From assembly GCA_949825025.1 (NCBI GenBank), contig OX463781.1, positions 32,129,221 through 32,193,220 on the forward strand: a stretch of DNA of 64,000 bases, read 5' to 3'. The first letter of the stretch is position 1. Each line of letters starts with the position of its first letter. Of the stretch, positions 11,201 to 30,563 are shown in pieces. This DNA is from Siphlonurus alternatus. Its lineage: Eukaryota; Arthropoda; Insecta; Ephemeroptera; Siphlonuridae. Position numbers and translations under genes: made by a program. The notes below the pieces were generated by a model. That model saw nothing but the letters and a program-made list of their open reading frames with translations, searched no databases and was not told the origin of the DNA.

Positions 11201-14200
11201 CTAGTTGCGGTTGAGGTGAAGAGTGGAGCTGTAAGGAGGCGGAGGAGTCTCTGGGGGAGGAGGCGGCGGTGGCGGCAGGTCCTTCAGTTTTGAATACTCT
11301 GGAGGGTTCAGGAGAGCTACCGTGGCGGGGGCCAGGGCTGGCCCGCGGGAAGCTGCAGCGGTTGCAGCAGAGGGATGCAGGTCGTAGTCAGGTCCAAGTT
11401 CAGCCAGCCCAGCGGAGCCCAGCACGCTCACAGTGGCGCGGCCGGACACACGGCGCACACTCAAGTAGCGGTAGCAGCGCCATACCACGCTCAGCAGGTA
11501 AGCCTGGACACAGAGACAGTGTTTTGTTTTATAGCTGCATCCACAGTTCCACACATCTTAAGCGCTGCATAAAAGTGACTGGGAAACAAACACTGACATT
11601 ATTGAATATGCTATTCTGTATTAATTTTCATTCTTAACTAATTAAATAAATTATTTCATTATCCACTAGTTGCACAAAAATAAAACATAGATGGAAGACA
11701 TTTTACACATTTTACATGACAATTACTGTATTAATAATAAAAATAATTAAACAAAAATGGAGCAAAACAAGCTACAGTATATGAAGACTTATTCCACACA
11801 GTTTGTATGTCAACGGAATCAATAAAATATGTATTTTATTCTTTTTTTTCTTATTATTTATTTTTTTTCTCCTTTTTACTTTTTAGATCGAGGTTTTCTC
11901 ATGAAACAGGAAAACCAATGCAAACAAAATCTTATTTACTGTACTCTAATTAGCAAGCACCGGTATGTTACTCACCTTGATCGAGAGGGCAGTGAGGAAG
12001 GCGAGCAGGGCAATCACGCCTAGAGCCGCTGGACTGAGATCGTGCAGCTGGCGGCGCACCACCTCCGGACCTGCCTGCTGGGCTAGCACATGTAGCGAGG
12101 GCAGCGCACACAGGTAGCTGATGGCGATCACACTGCACACACCAGCCGGCTTTCAATGACATTACCCCATACATAAGAAACACAAAAATTCATGTAGTAA
12201 GGGCGACCTCACCCCACACACCAGCCTGCTCTTAGTGATAAAAAGGTTACAAAAAAATGTGTTCAACCTAATGTGTTCAACCTAAGGATTACAGCATGTC
12301 CTATATAATTTTACTTTGTCTCCATTGCTGCCACAAACTTGACATTATTTCTCCAGTAGATTTTCACGGCACAAATACTGACCATACCTTAGGGAATGAC
12401 AACTCTGTACTTCAAAAAACCTCATTTACCAAGGAATGACTGTTCAATGGCATTTTACCCACCATCTTAGAACCACCCTCCCTCCAGGGTATTAAGGTCT
12501 CACCAGGTCACCCTGTTCTCTATTCTGAATGTTTTGGACCCCTGTACCCAATACTGTGGTCTCACCAGGCAATGCAGAAGTCAAACACCTTGAGGCAGAA
12601 GAAGGGCAGCAGGTAAAAAGGCTTGCCTTTGGCAGCTCCATAGATAAGAGCCAGCGAGCTTGCAAACGACACAAGGCTAATTTGCGTGCTCATGTTGTTG
12701 TCCCCTGCAACAGGTACAGAAGCTTTCATGAAAAAAGCAAACTCAAGATGACAATGATCAATGATAAAGCTCTGCAGGCTGTATTTTATTTTTTTTATGA
12801 AGGTATCAGTACTTGGTGAATTAAATTAATTAAATATTTAGTCTTATTACTGTAAATTAAATTATTATTATTATTATTATTATTATTTTCCACTAAAAAA
12901 CATTCTCTTTAGATTTTCCAGGAAAAAATTATGATGATTTCTCACCCAAATTAATATGGGATATTTATTTTTACAATTTATGAAAAACTAATTAATATGA
13001 TTTTATTAAACACAAATAGTGTACAGATACAATTAGACATAAATACAAAAGAAATAAAATATATTTAAGGGTAAGATAACACGAACAATAGATTGTTTTA
13101 GTCTTTAGTCCCATTTGATTAACATGCAAACCTTAGCAACCTCATAATGATTCTGAATTTTTTTTTAGAGACAGTTCATGGCACCAAAAAATATGGAAAA
13201 AATTTCAAAACAATCGGACGACCCAATTTTTTAAAATTAATTTCTTAGTTTAGGTCTCCATGGGAAAGTCCTATACTGAAAATTTAAAAAATTCATTTAC
13301 AAAAATTGGATCGTCCGATTGTTTTGAAATTTTTTCCACATTTTTTTGGTGCTAAGAACTGTCTCTCAAAAAAAATTCAGAATTATTATGAGGTTGCTAA
13401 GGTTTACATGTTAATCAAATGGGACTATCAACAATTGATTGTTCGTGTTATCTTACCCTTAACACAGACATAGAACACATACACAAGAAAAAAGTAAAAG
13501 AAAAAAATATTAAGCATAAATCAGTTTGATAAATATAAAAATAATTAAAATATACATATTAATGCATTGTATTGGTATTGAAAATCTAATAGATATTGTA
13601 TCTTTTAAACAAAATGTTTTCCATCCAACTGTTTTCAATTTGCCTTACTAGGAAAATTTTAGAGCTGATAAAAAAAATAAAAAATAAATAAATAATAATA
13701 ATAAAAAAAAAGATGAGCATCATAATACTCACGGGTGTACTGTGTTGAGGTTGACAGCGGAGTGGGCAGAGGGGAGTCCAAGGGCTCCTCCCCCATTGAG
13801 TCCGTGCCAGGGCGTGAGGGCGGCTCTGCAAGCTCTGGGTGGTGCACAACCACTGCCAGTGCCGTCAGTGCCATCACATGGAGCATCTGCAAATCATTGG
13901 CCGCTGTACCAACTGTCCCCAAGCCAACCTTTACAAACTGAACAGTAGCAACAATGTATAACACCAAACCATCTGTAAACCATCACCCACTTTATAGAGT
14001 CCCTGAATGTGTTCTGGTGTGTTCTGAATGTGTTTACAGGCCACCTAGGTAAAAAGTGAGGACAGATCTAGTGTACCGGTGACCGGTGCTGTGTATTATT
14101 GCTGTATTTTATATTCTTTAGTAAACCTCGTGCCGTTCACTCAAATAGATTCAAACCACAAGTGGTTGTCTTTAAAATGTAATACAGTGTACTAGTCATA

Positions 14201-14278
14201 TAATATGATAGACACATTTTAGTACCTAAAAGCCACAGAAAAATTTCAAAACAATTATGTATTTGGGTATTTGAGCCG

Positions 14279-14315
<37 letters not shown>

Positions 14316-15401
14316 TGTATTATTATTAAGTTTTTAGTTTGGCTCTCCATGGGAAAGTTCTATGCTGAAAATTAAAAATGATATTAAAAAAAGAAAAAGA
14401 AATAGGCTCGAATAATTGTTTTGAAATTTTTTTTTGTGGCTTTTAGGTACTAACATCTATCTCTCAAAAAAATTTCAGAATTTTCATGCGTCTGCCAAGG
14501 TTAACAAATATGTTAATCATAAATATGGAACTAAAAACAAAAAGCTGATTGGTGTTCTCTTTCCCTTAATTTGCTCTCTACCACAGAAAACAAAATGGTA
14601 GTAGCAAAAGGAGCTATGTGAATACAATAGTACAATAGGGCATTAGTTGTGCAAATTACTTACTGTACACTATCGTTTCTTATTTACTTTAAGTCCTTCC
14701 GATACATGAACATTATATGGAAATTGCCGGAAATGATGTAGGTGCTCTTCCGATTGCGGGCTATACCGGTATGCCATGGCAACCGGAAGCAATAAACTGT
14801 TGAAAATACATTGATTTCCAGCAACTTCCATGGTCGAACTCTCTCTTGAAAGACCATAGTGTCAAATCAAAATATAGATGAACTGTGGCACACAGACACC
14901 ACCTCTAATGGAAAAAATGAAATTTTGAGGCTCTCTTTGCTAAGCCGTGCTTATTTCTAGCTGGACTGTCTTACGTGAGAAGGGTACAGTATAGAGTATT
15001 GGTGGGGGAAGAGATTGTTAACGAGACATAGGGAAAATCAGTTCTGTCATCTAGGTTGTCTTGTTGTTACATTGTCACCAATATGCATAATACAAAGGAA
15101 TATTGGATGAGGCATCTGTTTATCTGGAGATATATGATAGTTTTACTGTCATACACTGTACAATACTGCGCAGTATTTTACAGTGTACAATATACTGTAT
15201 ACACTGTATGCATACTAAATGACTCATGAATGCAACACGATGCAAGAGCTATGATATTATAAAGGCTGCTAATTAAGGGGGCATGTCCCGCCGAAGACTC
15301 ACGAGCTGCCAGACGCCAAGGCAGATGGTTGCTGTGCGAACGTGGCAGCAGAAGAAACATGTCCAGTCTTCCCGCCGCTCTGTCTCCAGCTTAATTCTCA
15401 T
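11201..15401 (-). CDS. LAPTM4: LAPTM4-like lysosomal membrane protein
   Basis: Five exons on the - strand (15401-15303, 13886-13733, 12704-12566, 12132-11976, 11503-11201) join in phase to 283 residues. The N-terminus has the family signature CFFCCHVRTATICLG leading into TM1. Later exons give three more hydrophobic segments, including LPFFCLKVFDF and AYLLSVVWRCYRYL, matching the LAPTM4 four-pass layout. The tail has a poly-proline run and two PPxY motifs (PPEY, PPPY), the motifs by which LAPTM4 proteins bind NEDD4-family ligases for sorting to lysosomes. The loop after TM1 is unusually Pro/Ser-rich. The start ATG is the first one before the signature; an AG just upstream means a 5' UTR intron is possible. 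Introns 1 and 2 contain TTAA-type fold-back elements. Confidence 0.9.
13069..13458. mobile_element. TTAA-flanked palindromic MITE
   Basis: This 390-bp fold-back is bounded by TTAA (13065-13068, 13459-13462). Its ends are GGGTAAGATAACACGAAC and the complement. The centre contains the shared CTCCATGGGAAAG motif. It lies in intron 2 of the LAPTM4-like gene. Confidence 0.8.
14216..14569. mobile_element. Degraded TTAA-type palindromic MITE
   Basis: It shares the centre (CTCCATGGGAAAG) and the CCTAAAAGCCA arm sequence with the element at 1129-1506. The right end is CCCTTAA; the left end is diverged or lost. A poly-T run interrupts the left arm. It lies in intron 1 of the LAPTM4-like gene. Confidence 0.6.
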
Positions 15402-16551
15402 CACTGAAATCATCACAACTGAAAATCAAAACCCTAAAAAAACAAATCGAAATTGACTTTTAACGTTGTCTGTGCTTTTAATCTTCATTCATTGCTTTTT
15501 TTAAGAACATTAAAGCTGAGGATGCGTACTCACTTGTAATGCTGCTGGTATTTCTTGCAATTACAATAGTTTTCGCAAGTTAATGTGCACTGTATCAATA
15601 ATTTTATTCTTAAAATTCTTAAAGAAACATACGAACTGTCATCTTGCTCATTCGACAGCCATTTGTAACAACTGCTGAACTGCATGTGACGATTTCCGGT
15701 TTCCTGCGCTGCCGCTTCCTGGATTGGCAGCACTTGTCCTGGCGCCAAATTTGATCAGAAAAATCTCTGAATCATGGATAAATTATAGACTATTTCTTCC
15801 ATGCTCTGAATCCAACAGAGACCCAGGGTCTCTGGAATCAACAGAATCCAGAGACCCTTATACGTCTCTGAACAAAATCCAGGTTATTTTTTTGTATTTT
15901 ATTTAATTACATTCCAGATGATTCCCGTATATCTAGCCTATCTCTACTTTATATAGACAGGGACGGAAGGCGGGCAGGGAAGGCCGGCCGGACCTCCTAC
16001 CATTCACCCTCAGGTGCTTAATAGTTCGGATTAAAATATTGCTGAATATATCGGTGAAGATATCAGAAGCTCTGAAAATCTTTGCTAAATTTCTGGACAT
16101 AAGATATGGAGGTCTCTGTTTAGTTATATAATGAAAACAGTCACACCTACCTTCTATAAGAGTACTTCAAATTATATAAAGTTACATACCATTCTAAGTG
16201 TTGTAATATCAATGTCAAAATTTTACAATATATAATTAATGTATTATCTAATTATTATACTCTGAACTCAAGCTAGAACAAATAAATTAATAAATAAATA
16301 GTTTAATTATGAGTAAAGTAAAAAGTAAATTAAAATATACGTTTTAATTTTTAATTAACTAAATGATTAATTAATTAATATTACTCTTAATTATTATATT
16401 AAAATCTTATTAGATCTTATTATTATTAATATATTATAATATGTATTATATTATAATAAATCAAATATAATACATTGTGTAGTCCCGGGTTTGATGAGAG
16501 GTCATAATTTTATTTCAGAGCAAGGACACGGATGTAATGAGAGATTATAAA
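15402..16551. other. Intergenic spacer between LAPTM4-like and PSMA3 genes
   Basis: This must hold the LAPTM4-like promoter and 5' UTR. GGAAG/TTCC motifs near 15690-15720 resemble ETS sites, which is suggestive only. The left part, nearer PSMA3, is AT-rich and featureless. No additional gene was found. Confidence 0.4.
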
Positions 16552-16557
16552 TTTATT
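16552..16557 (-). terminator. Polyadenylation signal of PSMA3
   Basis: AATAAA on the - strand begins only 18 bp after the stop codon. A second AATAAA lies at 16514-16509. The first implies a very short 3' UTR. Confidence 0.5.
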
Positions 16558-16574
16558 ACAGGTTAAATACATGA

Positions 16575-24515
<7,941 letters not shown>

Positions 24516-24705
24516 AGTTTATAAGATTCTGGATATTTATAAGGATTTTACTACCAGAAACGCGCTGTCATGTAATTTTTTAGTTTTTCAGTGCGTTGCG
24601 CTTTGTTTTTCGAATCGCATTTGTTTCAGTTTTAATTTTCTTGAAGCAGCGCGAAGCTTTCGAAGCGCCAGTCCTTACCTTTTGAACAAAGGTACTTAAT
24701 TGCAA

Positions 24706-24822
<117 letters not shown>

Positions 24823-24895
24823 CCAAACATACTTAATCATACAATACATATAAATATTATATATACTGCAGTATATATCACAGCGATTATATGAA

Positions 24896-25125
24896 CAGGC
24901 TCGGACTGGCCGCAAGGCTGCGGGTCAGGGTGTCAGAGGATCGAGAGTGTCAGAGGACTGGCCTCTCCATCACTTTTTAATACAGAAGGTATACATAAAA
25001 AGTGCATGTGCCATGGCCTCACAGACCCGGCCGGGTCCCCTGGGTGCCTGCAATGCCCATATGGCCCCTGTGACTGCAATGGTCCCTATAGCTTCCCAAG
25101 CTTCCCAGTTCCCAGTTTGAGCCTG
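24896..25125. mobile_element. hAT-like 230-bp element of the CAGGCTCGGACTGG family
   Basis: The left end is CAGGCTCGGACTGG and the right end CCAGTTTGAGCCTG. The flanking 8-mers TATATGAA and TATATGAG match at 7 of 8 positions. It has no ORF and shares termini with elements at 23358-24006 and 63515. Confidence 0.65.
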
Positions 25126-25136
25126 TATATGAGAGG

Positions 25137-25169
<33 letters not shown>

Positions 25170-25738
25170 GCCTATAATACCTTGACTATATAATATACAT
25201 ATATTATACATCGATCTACGTAGCTGCATGCCTAATAATTTAAGCTTATAGCTGCATATATTATTACAATTTTGTCATTAATATGTTGAATATTAAATTC
25301 ATAGGTGGATTCGGAAAATGAATTTATGATAAAAAAAAAATAGGAGCTATAGCTGCATGCAGCTGCATGCCATGGATGTAGATTCGAATGCATGATTAAT
25401 TACCGCGCGGTACGTGTCAATCATAACGATTATAAAATAAAGAATCGATAATTTTGAAGTATAATTTATACATATATATGACTATTTTTTAATGGTTGCA
25501 TTGATTGAAGATATTGTGTGAGGAATATATATAGGATACAAAGAGTTGAAAGAATGATTGTGGAGGTTGGATTTTTTTTTTTTTTTTTTTCCCCTTTTCT
25601 GATAAAGTAAAAAGGATATACGTCTGGTGTACGTCCGCAAAAGCAAGTGATTGTTTTGGGGACAAGATTTTGTTTTTGTTTCTCGTTAGAATTTTAATTG
25701 CCAAATGGATGAAAGTGTATCGTACAGAATCGATGGTG

Positions 25739-25792
<54 letters not shown>

Positions 25793-25948
25793 CATGTATT
25801 TTGATGATGTTCAAAAGCGTCATGTATGCATGGTATGTAAGTATCTTGCCTACTTGCCTATTATATATTTATATTGTGAACTCAATTCGGGGGGAGAGAG
25901 GGGGGGAAACTCTATGTATCTTGCATCAGCAGACAAATGACGTATATT

Positions 25949-26227
25949 TTATTTTACATCACTGAGCGCTATAGTAAGTCCCAACATGCAACACCGTGGA
26001 CATTGGTCTGCTACAATCTTGCTGTCAATCACGTAACTTTTTTTATCACTGTGTGACGAGAGGGCACCAAAGGGATCGACCCTAGAACGATTGATGGCAC
26101 CACATATCCAGTGAGCTTGGCTTGGTGAAGGCCGGCACCATATTCCCATCAGTGAGCGTCCATTCAGCTGCAGACATGGCCCAGGTGGATGCATGGAGCG
26201 AGCACCAAGGTAAAAAGGCCATTGCAC
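25949..26227 (-). mobile_element. Possible transposase fragment
   Basis: An open frame on the - strand contains KSYVIDSKIVADQCPRC. This is weakly reminiscent of the region before the zinc-binding residues in Mutator-like transposase domains of animal DNA transposons. It is short, bounded by microsatellites and lacks a catalytic triad. The family assignment is a guess. Confidence 0.2.
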
Positions 26228-26390
26228 GTGACAAATCGGCTAGCTGGACAATTGGATGTTTTCTGGGTTACAACCCTCGAAAGAGACGCTTAATTAACAT
26301 TTATACCGTGAGAGACAAACATAAGAAGTATTGAAGTAAGAAGTAGTGGGTACTACTGAGTCTGCCTCCCCCAACCTCGATCCGCGGCGC

Positions 26391-26473
<83 letters not shown>

Positions 26474-26482
26474 TTCATTCAT

Positions 26483-26553
<71 letters not shown>
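26391..26553. repeat. (TTTA)n microsatellite
   Basis: About 40 TTTA units with one short TTCA interruption. The long Phe/Ile/Tyr/Leu reading frame across it is an artefact of the repeat. Confidence 0.95.
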
Positions 26554-26554
<1 letters not shown>

Positions 26555-26959
26555 ATTATTATTCGCTGGCAATAATAAAGCAAGACAATGTGGTTTCTAT
26601 AGATAGCTAGGCCATCGGCTGACCCCCTCCCCCCTTCCTAATTCCCCCCAGTTGACCCCTGAGATGTGATAAGGTTTCTCCTTGAAAACAGTGAGTGCAT
26701 GGACTACACATATAACAATATAAGCAAATTGCAACTCTTCTGAAAATAGTTAATATAATATATATTATATATATATTATAATTATATTAAAATTAGAATC
26801 AGTAAAAGCCATGTTTGTTAAAAGATTACTGTGTCTGTCAAAATTTACCGAAACTAGACTGGCCTATAAACTGATAGATTCCAATTATTTTATTACAGAA
26901 ATCAAAGAAATGTTTAAACTTCCAACGACAGATCAATATTCCAATTTTATAGCTGTCAG

Positions 26960-27886
26960 CCCTGCTGAAATTTCTTGAACAAGATCTTGTACAAGTCTTG
27001 AACAAGTTTTGACCAAGATCTTGAGCAATAATCTTGCCAAGATCTTGGCAAGATCTTGGCAAGATCTTGCGCAAGATCTTGGCAAGATCTTGGCAAGATC
27101 TTGTGCAAGATCTTGGCAAGATATTTTCTTGTGGAAGATCTTGACAAGATCTTGGTAAGATTATTGCTCAAGATCTTGGTCAAAACTCAAAACTTGTCCA
27201 AGACTTGCACAAGATCTTGGTCAAAACTTCTTCAAGACTTGCGCAAATTTTGCCCAAGATCTTGAGCCCAAATAATCTTACCAAGATCTTGCCAAGATCT
27301 TGGCAAGATCTTGCGCAAGATCTTGGTAAGATCTTGGCAAGATCTTGTGCAAGATCTTGGCAAGATATTTTCTTGTGCAAGATCTTGGTAACATTATTGG
27401 GGATCAAGATCTTTCACAAGACTTGCAACTGATTTGTACTTGAAAAAATTTGTGTAAGTAAATGCAAGATCTTGACAAGATTTTCAAGATTTGGTTGCAA
27501 GATGTGGTACCTAGTAGAAACCTCACAGTCGTCACATACATTTATCCATCATCTGAAAAAAAATAAAGAGTTTAATTAGTTTTTTTCTGGTATGCATAGT
27601 ACATAATAGTTTTCGTTATAAGTTCGGCAGTTGTCTTGCTGGTTTCCTTTCTGTGGATATTCATCATCCTGCTTCATCTCTCCGCTCAGCGCACAATGAA
27701 TCCTCTCACTCTATCCATGCACGTACGCAACTGCTAGGCCTGCGGAACCTGGGGATCAAAGACATATTTAAAGGATATTCGATAAAATTAGACATGCAAG
27801 ATCTTGCTCAAGACAATTGCAAAAGGTATTGTGCAAATCTTGCCCAAGATCTTGCCCAAGATCTTGCTCAAGAATTTTGAGCAGGG
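26960..27886. repeat. CAAGATCTTG palindromic repeat array
   Basis: Dozens of copies of the decamer CAAGATCTTG and close variants lie at 26980-27500 and again at 27795-27880. The unit is its own reverse complement, so the array is strand-symmetric. The block is bracketed by inverted CCCTGCT (26960) and AGCAGGG (27880-27886), which look like transposon ends. The open frames on both strands are repeat artefacts. Confidence 0.8.
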
Positions 27887-28544
27887 ATGCATTATATACA
27901 GTATATATTTAAATGCATGATTAACAATTTTTGTACTGTAAAACAAATTTAAACACTTCACTACTGTACAACGATGTTAATTTAATACATATACAACCAC
28001 AATTTATTGCATTAACTTAAATGCATGCATATTATATAATATGCATACACAGTATGCATACATTGCAGTACTAGTATACATACCTTTATCAACTTTATAC
28101 AAACCAAATACTGCTATGCCATTGATTTATGCGCACAACAGCCAACTTTTGTCGATCTGGTATGGTTGTCGAATCCTTGATCAGAATCCATCACATCCCG
28201 GCCATGTTTGCAAGCCGCTCAGCAAGCAGGAAGCAGGTCAAGCCACCGAAATGTCATTAAAAAAACAGACAATTTTGTGTGAGCTTAACAATATATTAAA
28301 CAAACACAACTATACATAAGTTAAAGCTTACCTGGAACTGTGTAATAACTACTAATTAGCACAAAAACACACAAAATCTTAATGTTTCTTCACCAGCTTC
28401 AATTTTCACCAACCATCCATCTTAAGTGTTATAAAAAAACGGTCATGCGCATTGCATTTGTTTCACATCGTCCACTTGCGCAGTCCACTTGCGCAATGAA
28501 AACGCGCGCAAGATTTCTTCTTGCTCAAGTCTATTACTTGCAAT

Positions 28545-29600
28545 GCTCAAGATAAAAAATCTTGGGTAAGAAAAAACTTTTTGATCAAGATTGTCATTTT
28601 AAACATGATGGTAACTTGTCCAAGAAATAATATTGAGATAAATATGAAAACATGTTGAAGATTTTTTCTTGCTCAAGATTAAATCTTGCGTAAGAAACGA
28701 TTTCTTGAACAAGATTGTCATTTTAATCAAGATGATAACTTCTCTAAGAAATAATACTTAGAAAAATATGAAAAATTGTGTAAGATTTTTTCTTGCTCAA
28801 GTCTATTACTTGCTCAAGATGTAAATCTTGAGTACGAAATGACTTCTTGAACAAGATTGTCATTTTAAACAAGACGGTAACTTGCCCAAGAAATAATCTT
28901 GAGATAAATATGAAAAAGTTTGTAAGATTTCTTTCTTGCTCAAGTCTATTACTTGTCCAAGATATGAAACTTGACTATGAAATGACTTCTTGAACAAGAT
29001 TGTCGTTTTAAACAAGACGGTAACTTCTACAAGAAATAATCTTGAGAAAAATATGAAAACTTGTCTAAGATTTTTACTTGCTCAAGTCTATTACTTGCTC
29101 AAGATATAAATATTGCGTAAGAAATGACTTCTTGAACAAGATTGTCATTTTAAGCAAGATGATAACTTGTCCAAGAAATAATCTTGAGAAAAATATGAAA
29201 AATTGTGTAAGATTTTTTCTTGCTCAAGTCTATTACTTGCTCAAGATATAAATCTTGAGTACGAAATGACTTCTTGAACAAGATTGTCATTTTAAACAAA
29301 ACGGTAACTTCTCCAAGAAATAATCTTGAGAAAAATATGATAACTTGTTTAAGATTTTTTTCTTGAGCAAGTTAATTACTTGCCAAGATGTTGTTCTTGC
29401 GTAAAAAATTACTTCTTGAACAAGATTACCATCGTGCGCAAGACGGTAACTAGCTCAAGAAATAATCTTGAGATAAATTCGAAAACACGAGCAAGATTTT
29501 CTATCTTGCAAAGAATATTTTCTTGCGCAAGTGAGTTTCTTGTTAAGATTGTGATCTTGCGTAAGAAATGAAGTCTTGAATAAGATTATTATCTTGCTCA
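28545..29600. repeat. 142-bp tandem satellite, about 7 copies
   Basis: The anchor TTCTTGAACAAGATTGTCAT (or a close variant) starts at 28702, 28844, 28987, 29129, 29271 and 29413, a spacing of 142-143 bp. A more diverged unit precedes it. Within each unit CTTG and CAAG alternate, so it is clearly related to the neighbouring CAAGATCTTG array. A second AGCAGGG end lies at 29798-29804, giving a possible outer element of 26960-29804. Confidence 0.85.
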
Positions 29601-29812
29601 AGATCTTGTTGAACCAAAAATATCTTATTTTGTAATTTTTTTCACATTTTTGGCTAAAATATTATTTTTAGAAGGATAATATCCAATAATAATATTACAG
29701 ACCAGCACTCAACCCTGTTGCGCCTCTTTCTTGGTCTTCTCGTGTTTACTTGGCAAGATCTTGTCAAGATCTTGCAAAGATATGCTCAAGATTTTTGAGC
29801 AGGGAGGAATCA

Positions 29813-30410
29813 AAAAGCTCAGGATATTAATCCTGAGTTTTACAGCACTGATGCTATGACATGTAAACATTGGTGTCTGCCCCAATTGGATAGATCCAAT
29901 GTTAGAAATGTTTTAACTCGCCAGGCTGTTCACGGCTTCCACCATCTAATTTGTAAATCTTCTGGTTATCATAAAGCTGAACAATCTTGTGTATGTAAAT
30001 TATGTAATGAATATTGTAGCCAATATCATTTAAATATCTGTAAATCTAGAATTAAGCCTATTAGCGATTATGCCAGGGGAGATTTCATATAGTCTATAGA
30101 TTTTGAATAGCAATGAAGCAATAAGTTTTTTATTCTATCTATTTTCTATGTCATATTTTGTCTTATATATGTGATTATATATATGATATATTATTATTAT
30201 GATGTAACAGGCTGTTAGTATCATCTGTTATTTTATTTTATATTGTTTTATTATCATTTTCTATTGTTCTATTATTCTGTAACTATTATATATGTTTTGT
30301 ATGTATGTTTTATGTGTTCTATTGTAATGTTTTTCTATAATGTATGTTTCTAGTGCTGTTAATATGTACACTTTCTGTGTTTAATAAAAGACTAATAATA
30401 ATAATTATAT
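29813..30410 (+). mobile_element. Possible LINE 3' end
   Basis: An open frame ending at 30092 encodes a Cys/His-bearing C-terminal peptide (CVCKLCNEYC), followed by an AT-rich 3' region and a short (TAA)n tail at about 30393-30410. This arrangement fits the 3' end of a non-LTR retrotransposon. No reverse transcriptase motif is present. It is unlikely to be the missing first exon of the downstream transaminase gene. Confidence 0.35.
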
Positions 30411-30563
30411 TATTTATTATAGTAAAAGTAAATGTTTTACTTTTAAAACCCTACATTTTGCATGTTCATTTTATTTTATAATTCTTTCACGCATGTTAAA
30501 AAAAATTATAAACAGTTAAAAAGGTTGGAGATAATAGAAATTACCCCGATCTTCTGTTTGCAG

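Noticed and set aside
26838..27432. Overlapping frames rich in KILPRSCQDLAQDL-type peptides
   Set aside because: All frames on both strands are translations of the CAAGATCTTG array; the palindrome forces similar peptides on both strands.
27000..29600. CRISPR-like array
   Set aside because: Repeats are short palindromes or long tandem satellite units without unique spacers, and the host is clearly an animal.
29856..30092. First exon of the transaminase gene
   Set aside because: The frame ends in a stop before any donor, the peptide has Cys-rich LINE-like character, and the expected exon needs only a few codons.
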